Origin: Cycas panzhihuaensis
Lineage: Eukaryota; Cycadophyta
Assembly (NCBI GenBank): GCA_023213395.1
Contig: CM041465.1
Span: forward strand, 138,825,741 to 138,889,740
Length of the DNA stretch: 64,000 bases
Reading direction: 5' to 3'
Shown here: in pieces, positions 54,881 to 64,000 of the stretch
Layout of the letters: each line of letters begins with the position of its first letter
Numbering within the stretch: position 1 is the first letter of the stretch
Translations under genes and position numbers: made by a program
Notes under the pieces: generated by a model
Told to the model about the DNA's origin: nothing
Databases searched by the model: none
What the model saw: only the letters and a program-made list of their open reading frames with translations

Positions 54881-55448
54881 AATTCACCTCCATTGTCTCT
54901 CCCGAATGTTTTGATTAAATGGCGGACTCATTTTCCACTTCAAGCTTGAATTCTTTGAACTTGAAAATGCTTCAATTTGTGTTTGATGAAATAGACCCAA
55001 ACTTTGTGAAAAAGTCATCAATGAAGGAGATGTAATACAAAGCTCCTCCAAAAGATGATGTGGACATAGGTCCACACAAATCCGAATGTACTAGCTGCAG
55101 AGGATGTGATGCACGCCACGCTTTGCCTTTAGGGAAAGGCAAGCGATGTTGAGTTCCCATAATGCATACTTACAAAGACATTTCGTTCCATAAATCTTAG
55201 GAAGCCCATGTACCATGTTCTTGTTGATCATCTGCCTCAAATTGTCTAAAGCTCAAATGGCCTAGACGTTGATGCCATAGTTGCATCTTGGACAAGCAAG
55301 GAGTGACAATGGAACCAGAGTAAGCAGAATCAAGTGTTATATTATTTGCATCCAACTTGTAGAGGCCTTGATCCTCATAGCCAACAGCTACTACTTGGTC
55401 TTCTTTGTCACTAATTATACATTTCCCGTTTTGGAACAATACACTCAT
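54881..55448 (-). pseudogene. Copia-G GAG-pre-integrase and integrase core
   Basis: On the minus strand the frame at 55197-55448 gives FQNGKCIISDKEDQVVAVGY and MQLWHQRLGHLSF. The frame at 54972-55160 gives [20 protein letters not shown] and [17 protein letters not shown], with the first catalytic aspartate. The rest of the core is frameshifted. Confidence 0.83.
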
Positions 55449-56021
55449 CTATTGCTTGTCCAACTTGCTAACAGATAGTAAATTTTTGTCCATTGAAGGT
55501 ATTAAATAGGCATTACCATCAGGAAATGTGGAGGAAGGATTTGATGAAGAAGAAAATGGAGTTATTGTGCCTACTCCAGAAATTTTGATTGATTGATTAT
55601 TCCCAAAGGTCATTGATTGACCTTTGCCTTCCTTGATGTTGGTGAGGAGTTCTTCACTTCTAGTCATGTGTTGTGAAGCTCCAAAATCAATAATCCAAGT
55701 TTCATCAACCTTGGATGTCTGATATGCACAAAACATTTTGTCTTCATCTGCAAACTGATTAGAGCGGCATTGATTGCCACCTCTGAAAACCCCCCTTCCT
55801 CTTTGACCTCCTCGATAGGCACCTCGATTTGGTCGGGGGTTCTTCTTCTTCTTGTTGTTCTTCTTTGAAACCTTTCTTTGGTATTGTTGATGTGGCTGCT
55901 GTCGTTGAATGCTATTTGGCGTGGTTGCTGCATTGTAGATCTGCTTGCTTTTCGACAATCGGGTGCTATGTGGCGGGTTTGCCACAATAATGACATACAA
56001 CATTGGTCTTTGAAGACCCAA
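55449..56021 (-). pseudogene. Copia-G protease and gag C-terminal linker
   Basis: A 190-codon frame carries the basic linker PRPNRGAYRGGQRGRGVFRG and the protease start ETWIIDFGASQHMTRSEELL. DSGAS has become DFGAS, so the protease is probably inactive. The zinc knuckle lies just upstream in a different frame (RHIAPDCRK). Confidence 0.87.
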
Positions 56022-56024
56022 TGT

Positions 56025-56639
56025 TCATATTCCCAAACTGCTTGAAAGTGCAGGTTTGGGTTGCTGTTTGGCCTCTGAATTGGCCATGAATGCACCTGAT
56101 GTAGATGGTTCCTCCTCATTATCCTTAGTGTAGATTTGTTCTTCTTGAAGTAGCAGACTTTCAAATTCGTTGAATGTCATAGTTTTGAGAGAACCATCTC
56201 TTGTAGTAGACAAAATGAAGCCATTGTAGTCTTTCGGTAAGGCTTTGGTGATGGATGTGATCAATTCATCCCTTGTAGCTGGACTTCCAAGTGTATTCAG
56301 TTCATTATATACCTCCTTGATGGAAGAAAGAAAAGCCGACATGGGCTTGATAAACTTAACAGAATACAATTTTGCCTTAACCATTAAAATGCGAGCTTGA
56401 TCTCGCCTTTCATACAATGAGGACAAAGTGTCCTAAGCTTCCTTAGAAGTGTTAGCACCAGCAATATTTTAATCTACATGCACATCAACAATCATGTGAA
56501 GGAATGCCAAAGCAATTTCATCTTTGGCTTCCCAAGCAGCAAGCAAAGCATCATCAGGTTGCACAGTAACATTTCCATTGGTAACAGGTGCTGGTCGAGG
56601 TAATCTCTCAGAAACATAACTCCAAAATTCGTTCATGAT
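56025..56639 (-). pseudogene. Copia-G gag, part left of Copia-H
   Basis: On the minus strand the reading is MNEFWSYVSERLPRPAPVTN, then AAWEAKDEIALAFLHMIVDV, a TAG near 56471, LSSLYERRDQARILMVKAKL and KALPKDYNGFILSTTRDGSL. It joins MAAINMLNACTIRLAGQDNY at 63651 once Copia-H is set aside. Confidence 0.9.
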
Positions 56640-56644
56640 TAGCA

Positions 56645-57226
56645 TGTTAAACCTTATGTTTAAATGTTAAGTGAATGTACATTTATTTTTCATGTAATAT
56701 ATGCACTTTATACTTTAGGGGTGACTTATCACTTAAGTGATAAAGTGCACACCCACATTCTTTCTAGTGACTCAACGTTGTCACAAAAAGGTCAATGGAC
56801 CCTCATGCACTTGTTTGAATAATCCAAGTGATGTATCTTGGATGTTTGACACTTGTCAAACATCCAAGGCCTTAGGTGAGGATCCAAGCACTTTTGCTCA
56901 TGATCCATGTGATGTATCTTGGATGTTTGACACTTGTCCAACATCCAAGGCCTTAAATCTCTCATTTCACTCTATATAATGAGACCTCTTCTCATTGTCT
57001 CATATGGAGACTTGGAGTTGTATTGTTATGCTATCGGTTTGCTAATCAAGTCAAGTTTTTCTTCTTGGGAGGTTGGACCAATTCCAACTCCACATATTGG
57101 GTATCATTTTCTCTTGCTCCTATATTTCGGTTTATGCTTTTATGCTCTCATGCTTTCATGCATTTATTGTATTGTGATTATATTTATGATCTTGGGATCA
57201 ATGTGGCCTAATGCCCATTGTCAACA
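56645..57226 (+). repeat. Copia-H 5' LTR
   Basis: It has the 18-bp palindrome (56726-56743) and two copies of the hairpin, 56837-56868 and 56918-56949. The second has one mismatch in its 3' arm. They lie in an 81-bp duplicated block just upstream of the CTATATAATGAGACC core promoter near 56972. Confidence 0.95.
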
Positions 57227-57228
57227 TT

Positions 57229-57240
57229 TGGTATCGAGCT
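57229..57240 (+). other. Copia-H primer binding site, altered
   Basis: TGGTATCGAGCT stands where the family has TGGTATCAGAGCT. One base is missing from the CAG. A site so changed would pair poorly with the tRNA primer. Confidence 0.75.
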
Positions 57241-58904
57241 AATGGTCTCTTTAAGCATATTAGTTTCTTTGTTATCTGTCACATTGGTGGACACCGCCAA
57301 GTCAGCACTTTGACCGCCTCATTGGCGAGGAAGGCTACTCGGCACTTCCTTTGTCATCTTCGCCAACTCGGCAAGAACTCATTTGAGATCGCCACTTCAA
57401 TCAAGGCATCAAGATCATCGATCGAAGCACACATTCCTGCCAAGCTAGCCGACTTAGCTTAGTGCCTTCACATCTCGGATCCATTCTCGGCTTGAGGCTC
57501 ATCAACACATCTGCCGGTAAATCGCCACCGTCATTCCACTCACCCTTAAGGCATGCTCTTCTCGCCATCATTGTCCTGCTTCGCCGCCTCACCCTCAAGA
57601 TCGGCATTTGAAGCACATTCCGGCATCATCTAGGCATCAATCATCATCATTCATTCCATTCGCCAACTAAGCATTGAGCCACATCGGCATCTTAGTCATT
57701 TCCATTTCGACATTTGATCAAGACAATGACTCAAACTAATTACTCGGTGAGTCATCATCCTCTCACCGCCAAGTGCAGTCGGCCTCAAGGCGCCACATCA
57801 AGGCCTCTTGCCAATTCAGTGCCCATTCATCTTCAACTAGTCTGCCATTTTTTTCAACTCTTAAATTGCATTTTTTTAAAATGCCTTTTTTCTCATGTGA
57901 CTCATTTCCTTTAAAAGACTTTAAGAGTTTTTTTTAATTTTGTCAACTTATAGCTGGGCTTACTTAAAGTTTTTTTACATTAGCTCTCTTGAATCTCAAA
58001 AAGTACTTGTGTACTTACGCTTTAAGCCTTTTTTCACACTTTCACCATTAGGCTTATTTATTGTGATCAAGAGGAATGTTTTCATTGTAAAGGTGAAGAA
58101 ATTTATCACCTAAACTCGACTTTTTGGCACCTTGCATGGTGACCTTGCCCTTCTTGACTCAAAAAGAAGGCTCATTGTGAAAAGTAATAAAATCACTTGT
58201 TTTTGTTGGATGGTTGAGACATTTTAAGTCTCAACAAATTGGTGGAGCTTGTGTTGGACTTTGGAGCAATTTCTTGAGTACATTTTCATCACTTCATCGG
58301 TTTGTGGAGCTTAAAAGGAACCCTCTTTCTGTCATCAAAGGTTCCTTACATTTTTTAGTACTCAACTGTACTTCATCATTGTACTCAAGCATACATAGCA
58401 CTTCACTTGGATTTAAAGCACTTGAAATCTGTTTGTGCTCATTCATTGTAAGCCAAAAAGGCATAAAAAATCCAAGTAAGAAGATTCACTCACACTTATT
58501 TAAAAGTGAACTTAAAAACTGCTGGGGAGGCTCGAAAAGGTTCAAACCTTGCCTCTGAATTAACCTTAAGCTTGGTGCATTCCCTAGGGGACCAACCGAC
58601 CGTACGGTCAGTGCACGACAATTAAGGTTGCTTGAAGGAAAGGAGGTTCGAAAAGGGTGTTATTGGGGCTGTGAATCCCAGGGAAAGCATGGTACGTCCA
58701 TGCAGATCAACCCTACCTGCCTTGTCCTAGATTTAACTTGGTTCTCCACCTCATTAGCGAGTCCTCCACTTCTTCACCCCATTGGTTGTTGGATCTTCTT
58801 GTAAGATCAGGACTAGTGGTGTTGTTTGAAGGTGGATCTTAAGCGACAAAGCTCTTGAGACTTCCAAGTTATCTGCTAGCTTCAAGTATTACTCAAGTGG
58901 AAAG
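57241..58904 (+). other. Copia-H leader
   Basis: The first 500 bases have no counterpart in Copia-F and are rich in TCGGC and GCCA words. From about 58070 the leader matches Copia-F (30290 onward). A block at about 58575-58740 with ACCGTACGGT is present here and in Copia-G (63840-64000, reversed) but not in Copia-F. No protein is encoded. Confidence 0.75.
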
Positions 58905-59850
58905 ATGGTTGCCATACAAATGCTTAATGCTTGTACCATAAGGCTAATAGGACAAGCTAACTATCAAGAATGGAAAAGAATCACAAAAAATCTCTTGATA
59001 ATGAATGAGTTCTGGGGATATGTTTCTGGAAGAATCCCCAATCCTACACTTGTGGTTAATGATAATCAAACTGCACCTGTGGATGTTCAAAGTGTTGCTG
59101 CATGGGAGGCCAAAGACGAAATTGCTTTGGCATTCATTCGAATGGTTGTGGACATACATGTAGATCAAAATATTTCTTCTGCACTATCTTCTAAAGAAGC
59201 ATGGGACACCTTGTCCTCTTTGTATGAAAGGCGAGATGAAGCTCGATTTTGATGATAAAAGCTAAATTGTACTCCATTAAATTTGTAAAGCCAATGACAT
59301 TCATGTCCTCTATTAAGGAGGTTTGTAATGAATTAACTACTTTGGGTAGTCCAAATACAAGAGATGAAATCGTAGCCTCCATCACAAAAGCACTACCAAA
59401 GGACTACAATGGCTTCATATCATCAACTACACGAGATGGTTCACTTAGGGGATGATACCAATCAACTTGAAAGCTTATTGCTTCAAGAAGAACAAATTTA
59501 TGCTAAGGATCTTGAAGAACCATCTACATCGGTGCTTTCACAAAGAAAGGCAAAGAAAATTCAAAAATCCAACACCGCATTCACAAAGCAGTTTGGAAAT
59601 ATGAACATTGGATCTTCCAAATCCAATGTCGTATGCCATTATTGTGGCATTCCTGGCCACATTGCACCTGAGTGCAGAAAGAAGCAAGCGGATTGTCAAA
59701 GACAGCATCAGCCACAGGGTCAAAGACAAAGACCACGACAACAGCCCAACAGAGATTCCAAAGATCGGATCAAAGTTTCCCCTCGACCAAATCGAGGTGC
59801 CTATCGAGGAGGTCCACAAGGAGGGTCAAAGAAATGGCTACCAACGCCAT
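58905..59850 (+). pseudogene. Copia-H gag
   Basis: Gag starts at ATG 58905 (MVAIQMLNACTIRLIGQAN) and reads NEFWGYVSGRIPNPT, AAWEAKDEIALAFIRMVVDI and KEAWDTLSSLYERRDEA. A one-base loss near 59248 shifts the frame. The next frame has KALPKDYNGFISSTTRDGSL. The zinc knuckle CHYCGIPGHIAPECRKK is intact at about 59635-59685, followed by a basic linker. Confidence 0.92.
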
Positions 59851-61030
59851 TATAATCAGTTTGCCAATGACGACAAACTATTTTGTGCATTCCAATCATC
59901 CAAGGTTGACAACACTTGGATTATCGATTCAGAGCTACTCGACACATGAGGAGTGAAGAACTCCTAAGCAACATCAAGGAAGGCAAAGGTCATTTAGTAA
60001 CCTTTGGAAATGGTGAATCAACCGAGGTTTCGAATAGGCACCATAGGTCCTTTTCACTCGCCTAAAAATCCTTCCTTATCATTTCCCAATAGTGATGCCT
60101 ATTTCATTTCTTCTATAGAGAAGAATCGCTCTCTGTTAGCCGATGAACAAGCAACATATGAGCGTACTATTCAAAATGGGAAATGTATCATTCGTGACAA
60201 AGATGATCGATTGTAGCTATAGCCTATGACGCTCAAGGCCTTTACAAGTTGGAAGCCAATAATATTACTCTTGATTCGCTTACTCGGTTTCACATCTTTG
60301 TCAAAGATTCATTATGGCATCAACGTCTAGGACATTTAAGCCTAGACAATCAAGCAGATGACATACAAAAGCATGGTGTATGGGCTTCCAAAGATGTATG
60401 GTTCAAAATGTCTTTGAAGCTGCATAATGGGGACACAACATCGGTGCCTTTTCGTAAAGGCAAAGCATGGCGTGCATCTTATCCTTTGCAATTAGTTCAC
60501 TCGGACTTGTGTGGACCCATGTCCACCCAGTCCTTTGGAGGAGCATTGTACTACATATCCTTTATTGATGACTTCTCTCACAAAGTATGGGTCTACTTCC
60601 TAAAGCATAAATCGAAGCCTTCTCCAAGTTCAAAGAGTTCAAGGCGTATAGAAAATGAATCGCTACTTAATTGGCACATTAAGGTCGATAATGGAGGTGA
60701 ATTCACTTCAAATGAATTCAACCAATTTTGCAAGGATAATGGAATTCGGAGACAACTCACGACTCCTCATACTCCTCAAAGAAATGGAGTCTCCGAAAGG
60801 ATGAATAGAACATTGGCTAATAAAGCCAGAACAATGATGCATGCAAAAGGGCTTCCAAGAGCTTCGGGTCAAGCATTTCAAGCAAAGACCTATGTGGCCA
60901 ATCGAGTCCTACAAGCAGTCACCAATATCACACACGAGGAGGCATGGTCCGGAAAGAAGCCAACTATTAGCCATTTGAGGACATTCGGTGTCTGCATATA
61001 TGCACATACCAGATCAACAAAGAACTAAGT
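59851..61030 (+). pseudogene. Copia-H protease, GAG-pre-integrase and integrase
   Basis: The protease start NTWIIDS is followed by ELLDT, so DSGAS is destroyed by a deletion near 59930. The frame at 60249-61028 has LWHQRLGHLSLDN, then [50 protein letters not shown] and NGVSERMNRTLANKARTM. The catalytic D, D and E are present, but SDNGGE has lost its serine frame (VDNGGE) through two compensating shifts. Confidence 0.88.
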
Positions 61031-62170
61031 TAGACAAACATAGTCTTAAATGCATCTTTGTAGGATATTCAATCCATAGCAAAGCCTACAAATTGTATGA
61101 TCCAGTTGGGAGGAAAATACATCTCTCAAGAGATGTAATCTTTGTTGAGTATGATCACGAGTAGTTGGATATGGCACCAATCTAACCCCCCATTGACAAA
61201 GGGAAAAAGATTGTTGAGGACTTCCCTTCCCTCAATCTTACACACCATGTTCTTCATCCGCACCTTCGTACCATCTACTTCATCTTCATTTGCTCCACTT
61301 GAACCTTTCACTTCATCTTCTGTTGCTCCTACACTTAGACCAGAAGATATTGAGGTTCATGCCACATCACTTGAAGTTACCTAAGTGGTACACTCAAAGC
61401 AGTGCGGATGGTCAAATCATTGAAGGAAACGTCCATCAAAGTATCGAAGAAACAAACTTTGCACTTATGGTGAAGTGCTTTCTATTGATGAGCCTACTAC
61501 CTTGCGGAAGCTTCACAAAGTGATAGTTGGAAAGTCGCCATGGATGAAGAGATTCAATCCATTCACAAGAATGGTACTTGGGACTTGGTCGAATTGCCTC
61601 CACACAAGCAGCAATCGGTTGTAAATGGGTCTACAAGACCAAAGTCCATTCGATGGGACACTCAAGCGTCGAAAGCAAGACTTGTAGCAAAGGGATTTAA
61701 ACAACAAGAAGGAATTGATTACGAGGAGACCTTTGCACTGTAGCAAATATGAACACCATCGACTTCTCTTGGCCCTAGCCGCACAATGCAAATGGGTCAG
61801 ATATCGATGGACGTGAAGAGCGCCTTCCTCAATGGCGATCTTCAAGAGGAGGTATACTTGGAGCAACCTCCACGTTACAAGGAACAAGGCAAGGAGCATT
61901 TGGTATGTCGCCTCAAGAAGGCTCTGTATGGCTTGAAGCAAGCTCCTAGGGCATGGTATGCAAAAATCGATGAATACTTTTTGAGACATGGGTTTCATCG
62001 ATCCACATCCGATCCAAACTTGTACATCGGACATGACCATCACCATGTCACTTATATTGCCTTGTATGTAGATGACTTAGTGATCACGGTGATGACACTA
62101 AGCTCATCAATGTTCTCCAAAATGATTTGAAGAGAAGTTTTGAGATGACCGATCTTGGACTTCTCCATTA
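61031..62170 (+). pseudogene. Copia-H integrase C-terminus, linker and reverse transcriptase
   Basis: HSLKCIFVGYSIHSKAY is near 61038. The reverse transcriptase is broken into MDEEIQSIHKNGTWDLVELP (61540), ARLVAKGFKQQEGIDYEETF and [18 protein letters not shown] (61810 onward). [20 protein letters not shown] and the catalytic IALYVDDLVIT (about 62055-62090) follow in the same frame. Frameshifts at 61651, 61670, 61760 and 61805 coincide with CG in place of CAG or CTG in Copia-F. Confidence 0.88.
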
Positions 62171-62977
62171 CTTTCTAGGCTTTGAGGTATGGCGTGACCA
62201 GCTATATCTTCATTTCCCAAGCAAAATATTCTTGGGACATCTTGCAGAGATTCGGGATGCAGATCGCAAGACGGCGCCTACACCCATGGAGAATCACCAA
62301 GCTTTCTCTCAATGAGGAAGCCGCACAGATCCCACACTTTACCCAAGAATTGATTGGGAGTCTCATTTATCTCACCAACACTCTAGGATATTTCATTTGT
62401 TGTTGGGATTTGCTCTCGTTACATGTCTCAACCCAATCGGATACATGGAATGCGAGAAGACGCATACTCAAGTATATCAAAGGAACATTGCTTGGACTTG
62501 AGTATGTACATAAGGAGAACTTCACTTTGGAGGGGTTCTCTCGATTCGAGGCGGGATGCCAGATAGCGAAAATCTACCTCGGGTTCTTGTTTTACCCTTG
62601 GTTCAAGAATGTTTCATGGAGTTGCAAGAAGCAACCAAATGTTACCTTGTCCTCCACCGGCGAGAATACAAAGCTGCGGTCGAGCCTTGTGAGGCTATCT
62701 GGCCGACAGTTCTTGGTGAGCTTGGATTTCAAAGAAAGCACCGACCTTCATTGTGACAATCAGTGTCCTCAAGCTAACTAAGAATCCTGCTTTCCACGGA
62801 CCAAGCATATTGAAGTTCACCACCATTTCATCGGGGAGCATGTACACGTGGTGAGATCACACTTCAATATCGACCAACAGAGCAACAGACGGCAGATATC
62901 TTTACCAAGCCACTTGGTAGAGACAAATTTGTAAAATTTAGAGATGGTCTTGGTGTCAGGCTTAACATTGTAAATGT
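62171..62977 (+). pseudogene. Copia-H RNase H, frameshifted
   Basis: The frame at 62182-62781 has SQAKYSWDILQRFGM, ELIGSLIYLTNT and LGLEYVHKENFTLEGFSRF. The catalytic SDSDWAG motif is lost at 62542-62555. The tail with ADIFTKPLGRDKFVKFRDG is at about 62895-62950. Confidence 0.85.
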
Positions 62978-62986
62978 AAGGGGGGA

Positions 62987-63558
62987 TGTTAAACCTTATG
63001 TTTAAATGTTAAGTGAATGTACATTTATTTTTCATGTAATATATGCACTTTATACTTTAGGGGTGACTTATCACTTAAGTGATAAAGTGCACACCCATTC
63101 TTTCTAGTGACTCAACGTTGTCACAAAAGGTCAATGGACCCTCATGCACTTGTTTGAATAATCCAGTGATGTATCTTGGATGTTTGACACTTGTCAAACA
63201 TCCAAGGCCTTAGGTGAGGATCCAAGCACTTTTGCTCATGATCCATGTGATGTATCTTGGATGTTTGACACTTGTCAAACATCCAAGGCCTTAGGTCTCT
63301 CATTTCACTCTATATAATGAGACCTCTTCTCATTGTCTCATATGGAGACTTGGAGTTGTATTGTTATGCTATCGGTTTGCTAATCAAGTTTTCTTCTTGG
63401 GAGGTTGGACCAATTCCAACTCCACATATTGGGTATCATTTTCTCTTGCTCCTATATTTCAGTTTATGCTTTTATGCTCTCATGCTTTCATGCATTTATT
63501 GTATTGTGATTATATTTATGATCTTGGGATCAATGTGGCCTAATGCCCATTGTCAACA
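62987..63558 (+). repeat. Copia-H 3' LTR
   Basis: It is nearly identical to the 5' LTR, with the palindrome at 63068-63085 and both hairpins perfect (63175-63206 and 63256-63287). Confidence 0.95.
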
Positions 63559-63563
63559 TAGCA

Positions 63564-63651
63564 AGTTCTGAGTGAGTCTCTTCCATTCTTGATAATTATC
63601 TTGTCCTGCTAACCGAATGGTGCATGCATTTAGCATGTTTATAGCAGCCAT
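63564..63651 (-). pseudogene. Copia-G gag start, part right of Copia-H
   Basis: From ATG 63651 the minus strand reads MAAINMLNACTIRLAGQDNY and QEWKRLTQNLL, and is then cut by Copia-H. It is the same gag start as in Copia-F (31036) and Copia-H (58905). Confidence 0.9.
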
Positions 63652-64000
63652 GTTTCAGTTTATAAAAGCTTGAAGCTAGCAGATAACCTGGAAACTCAAA
63701 GCTTTCGTCGCTTAAGTTCCACCTTCTAACGAAACCAACAGTCCTGATCTTACTAGAAGATCCAACAACTGAATGGAATGATGAGGGGTGGAGGACTAGG
63801 CTATAGAGTTGGTCCAACTTGATCTTATAGAGGAGATCCAATAGTTTGCCAAGTTAAATCTAGGACAAGGCAGGTAGGGTTGATCTGCATGGACGTACCA
63901 TGCTTTCCACAGGATTCACATTGATAACACCCTTTTCAAACCTCCTTTCCCTCAAACAACCTTAATTGTCGTAATCGACTGCACGGTTGGTTGGTCCCCT
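63652..64000 (-). other. Copia-G leader, incomplete
   Basis: The minus strand matches the end of the Copia-H leader (about 58590-58900), including the GCATGG...CCATGC inverted repeat at 63883-63903. It continues beyond the window. Confidence 0.8.

Larger units (their letters stand above)
56645..63558 (+). mobile_element. Copia-H, inserted in Copia-G gag
   Basis: The LTRs are 56645-57226 (582 bp) and 62987-63558 (572 bp), from TGTTAAACCTTATG to CATTGTCAACA. The exact target duplication TAGCA is at 56640-56644 and 63559-63563, and the interrupted Copia-G gag reads through. Leader, gag, protease, integrase, reverse transcriptase, RNase H and polypurine tract (AAGGGGGGA before 62987) are in order. 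The two LTRs are very similar, so it is the latest insertion in the right block, yet pol is full of small deletions. Confidence 0.96.
52023..64000 (-). mobile_element. Copia-G, minus strand, split by Copia-H, running off the right edge
   Basis: The 3' LTR is 52023-52574, and pol to gag follow to 56639. Copia-H (with its TAGCA duplications) interrupts gag, which resumes at 63564-63651, followed by the leader to the window end. The bases left of the LTR are CTCGA; the second copy of the target duplication would be outside. It belongs to the B/F/H family. Confidence 0.92.

Noticed and set aside
61513-62046. 177-codon minus-strand open frame
   Set aside because: It is the antisense shadow of the Copia-H reverse transcriptase; the same shadow recurs at the matching place in Copia-B and Copia-F.
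1-64000. tRNA, rRNA, envelope gene or pararetrovirus
   Set aside because: TGGTATCAGAGC motifs are primer binding sites, not tRNA genes. No rRNA-like sequence, no membrane-protein frame after pol and no caulimovirus-type domain order was seen.

Overview
The window is nuclear DNA of a land plant and consists almost entirely of LTR retrotransposons inserted into one another. I recognise one host gene, seen as two clean exons of a class 3 lipase (38243-39030, minus strand). Fragments of an axonemal dynein heavy chain lie inside the leader of one retrotransposon (16187-16413). Flowering plants have no dynein heavy chains. Those fragments and the retroelement-filled intron space therefore suggest a seed plant with swimming sperm (cycad or Ginkgo type) or a fern. 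A conifer cannot be excluded. No rRNA, tRNA, CRISPR or bacterial gene was seen.

Elements are lettered A to P. Left block (1-24290): an old plus-strand Copia, A, survives as three pieces (2090-3260, 7789-9588, 23236-24290). Copia-B (3261-7783, target duplication TCTAA) and Gypsy-C (9589-23234, minus strand, a chromovirus) split it. Copia-D (15105-22703, target duplication ATCTT) sits in the 5' LTR of Gypsy-C and carries the dynein fragments. A fragment of another Copia gag (N) lies at 1-225.

Centre block (24327-36656): minus-strand Copia-E (24327 to about 27497) abuts plus-strand Copia-M head to head. Copia-F (28131-35795, target duplication CTATA) is inserted in Copia-M and is the best-preserved element here. 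The lipase exons follow at 38243-39030.

Right block (39345-64000): Gypsy-P (39587-43397), which has lost reverse transcriptase and RNase H, sits in the LTR of Copia-J. Next come the 5' end of Copia-K, the body of Copia-L and the 5' end of Copia-O. Copia-I (minus) is interrupted by Copia-G (minus), which is interrupted by Copia-H (56645-63558, target duplication TAGCA). Copia-G runs off the right edge.

B, F, G and H are one family, with LTRs of about 520-590 bp starting TGTTAAACCT. Gypsy-C and Gypsy-P are also one family. No element can be read as a fully intact autonomous unit. The most interesting points are the dynein capture, a hairpin in the B/F/G/H promoter kept by compensatory changes, and a recurrent pattern in which CAG or CTG in Copia-F appears as CG at the same site in B, G and H. 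The last may be a sequencing artefact and would explain many apparent frameshifts.
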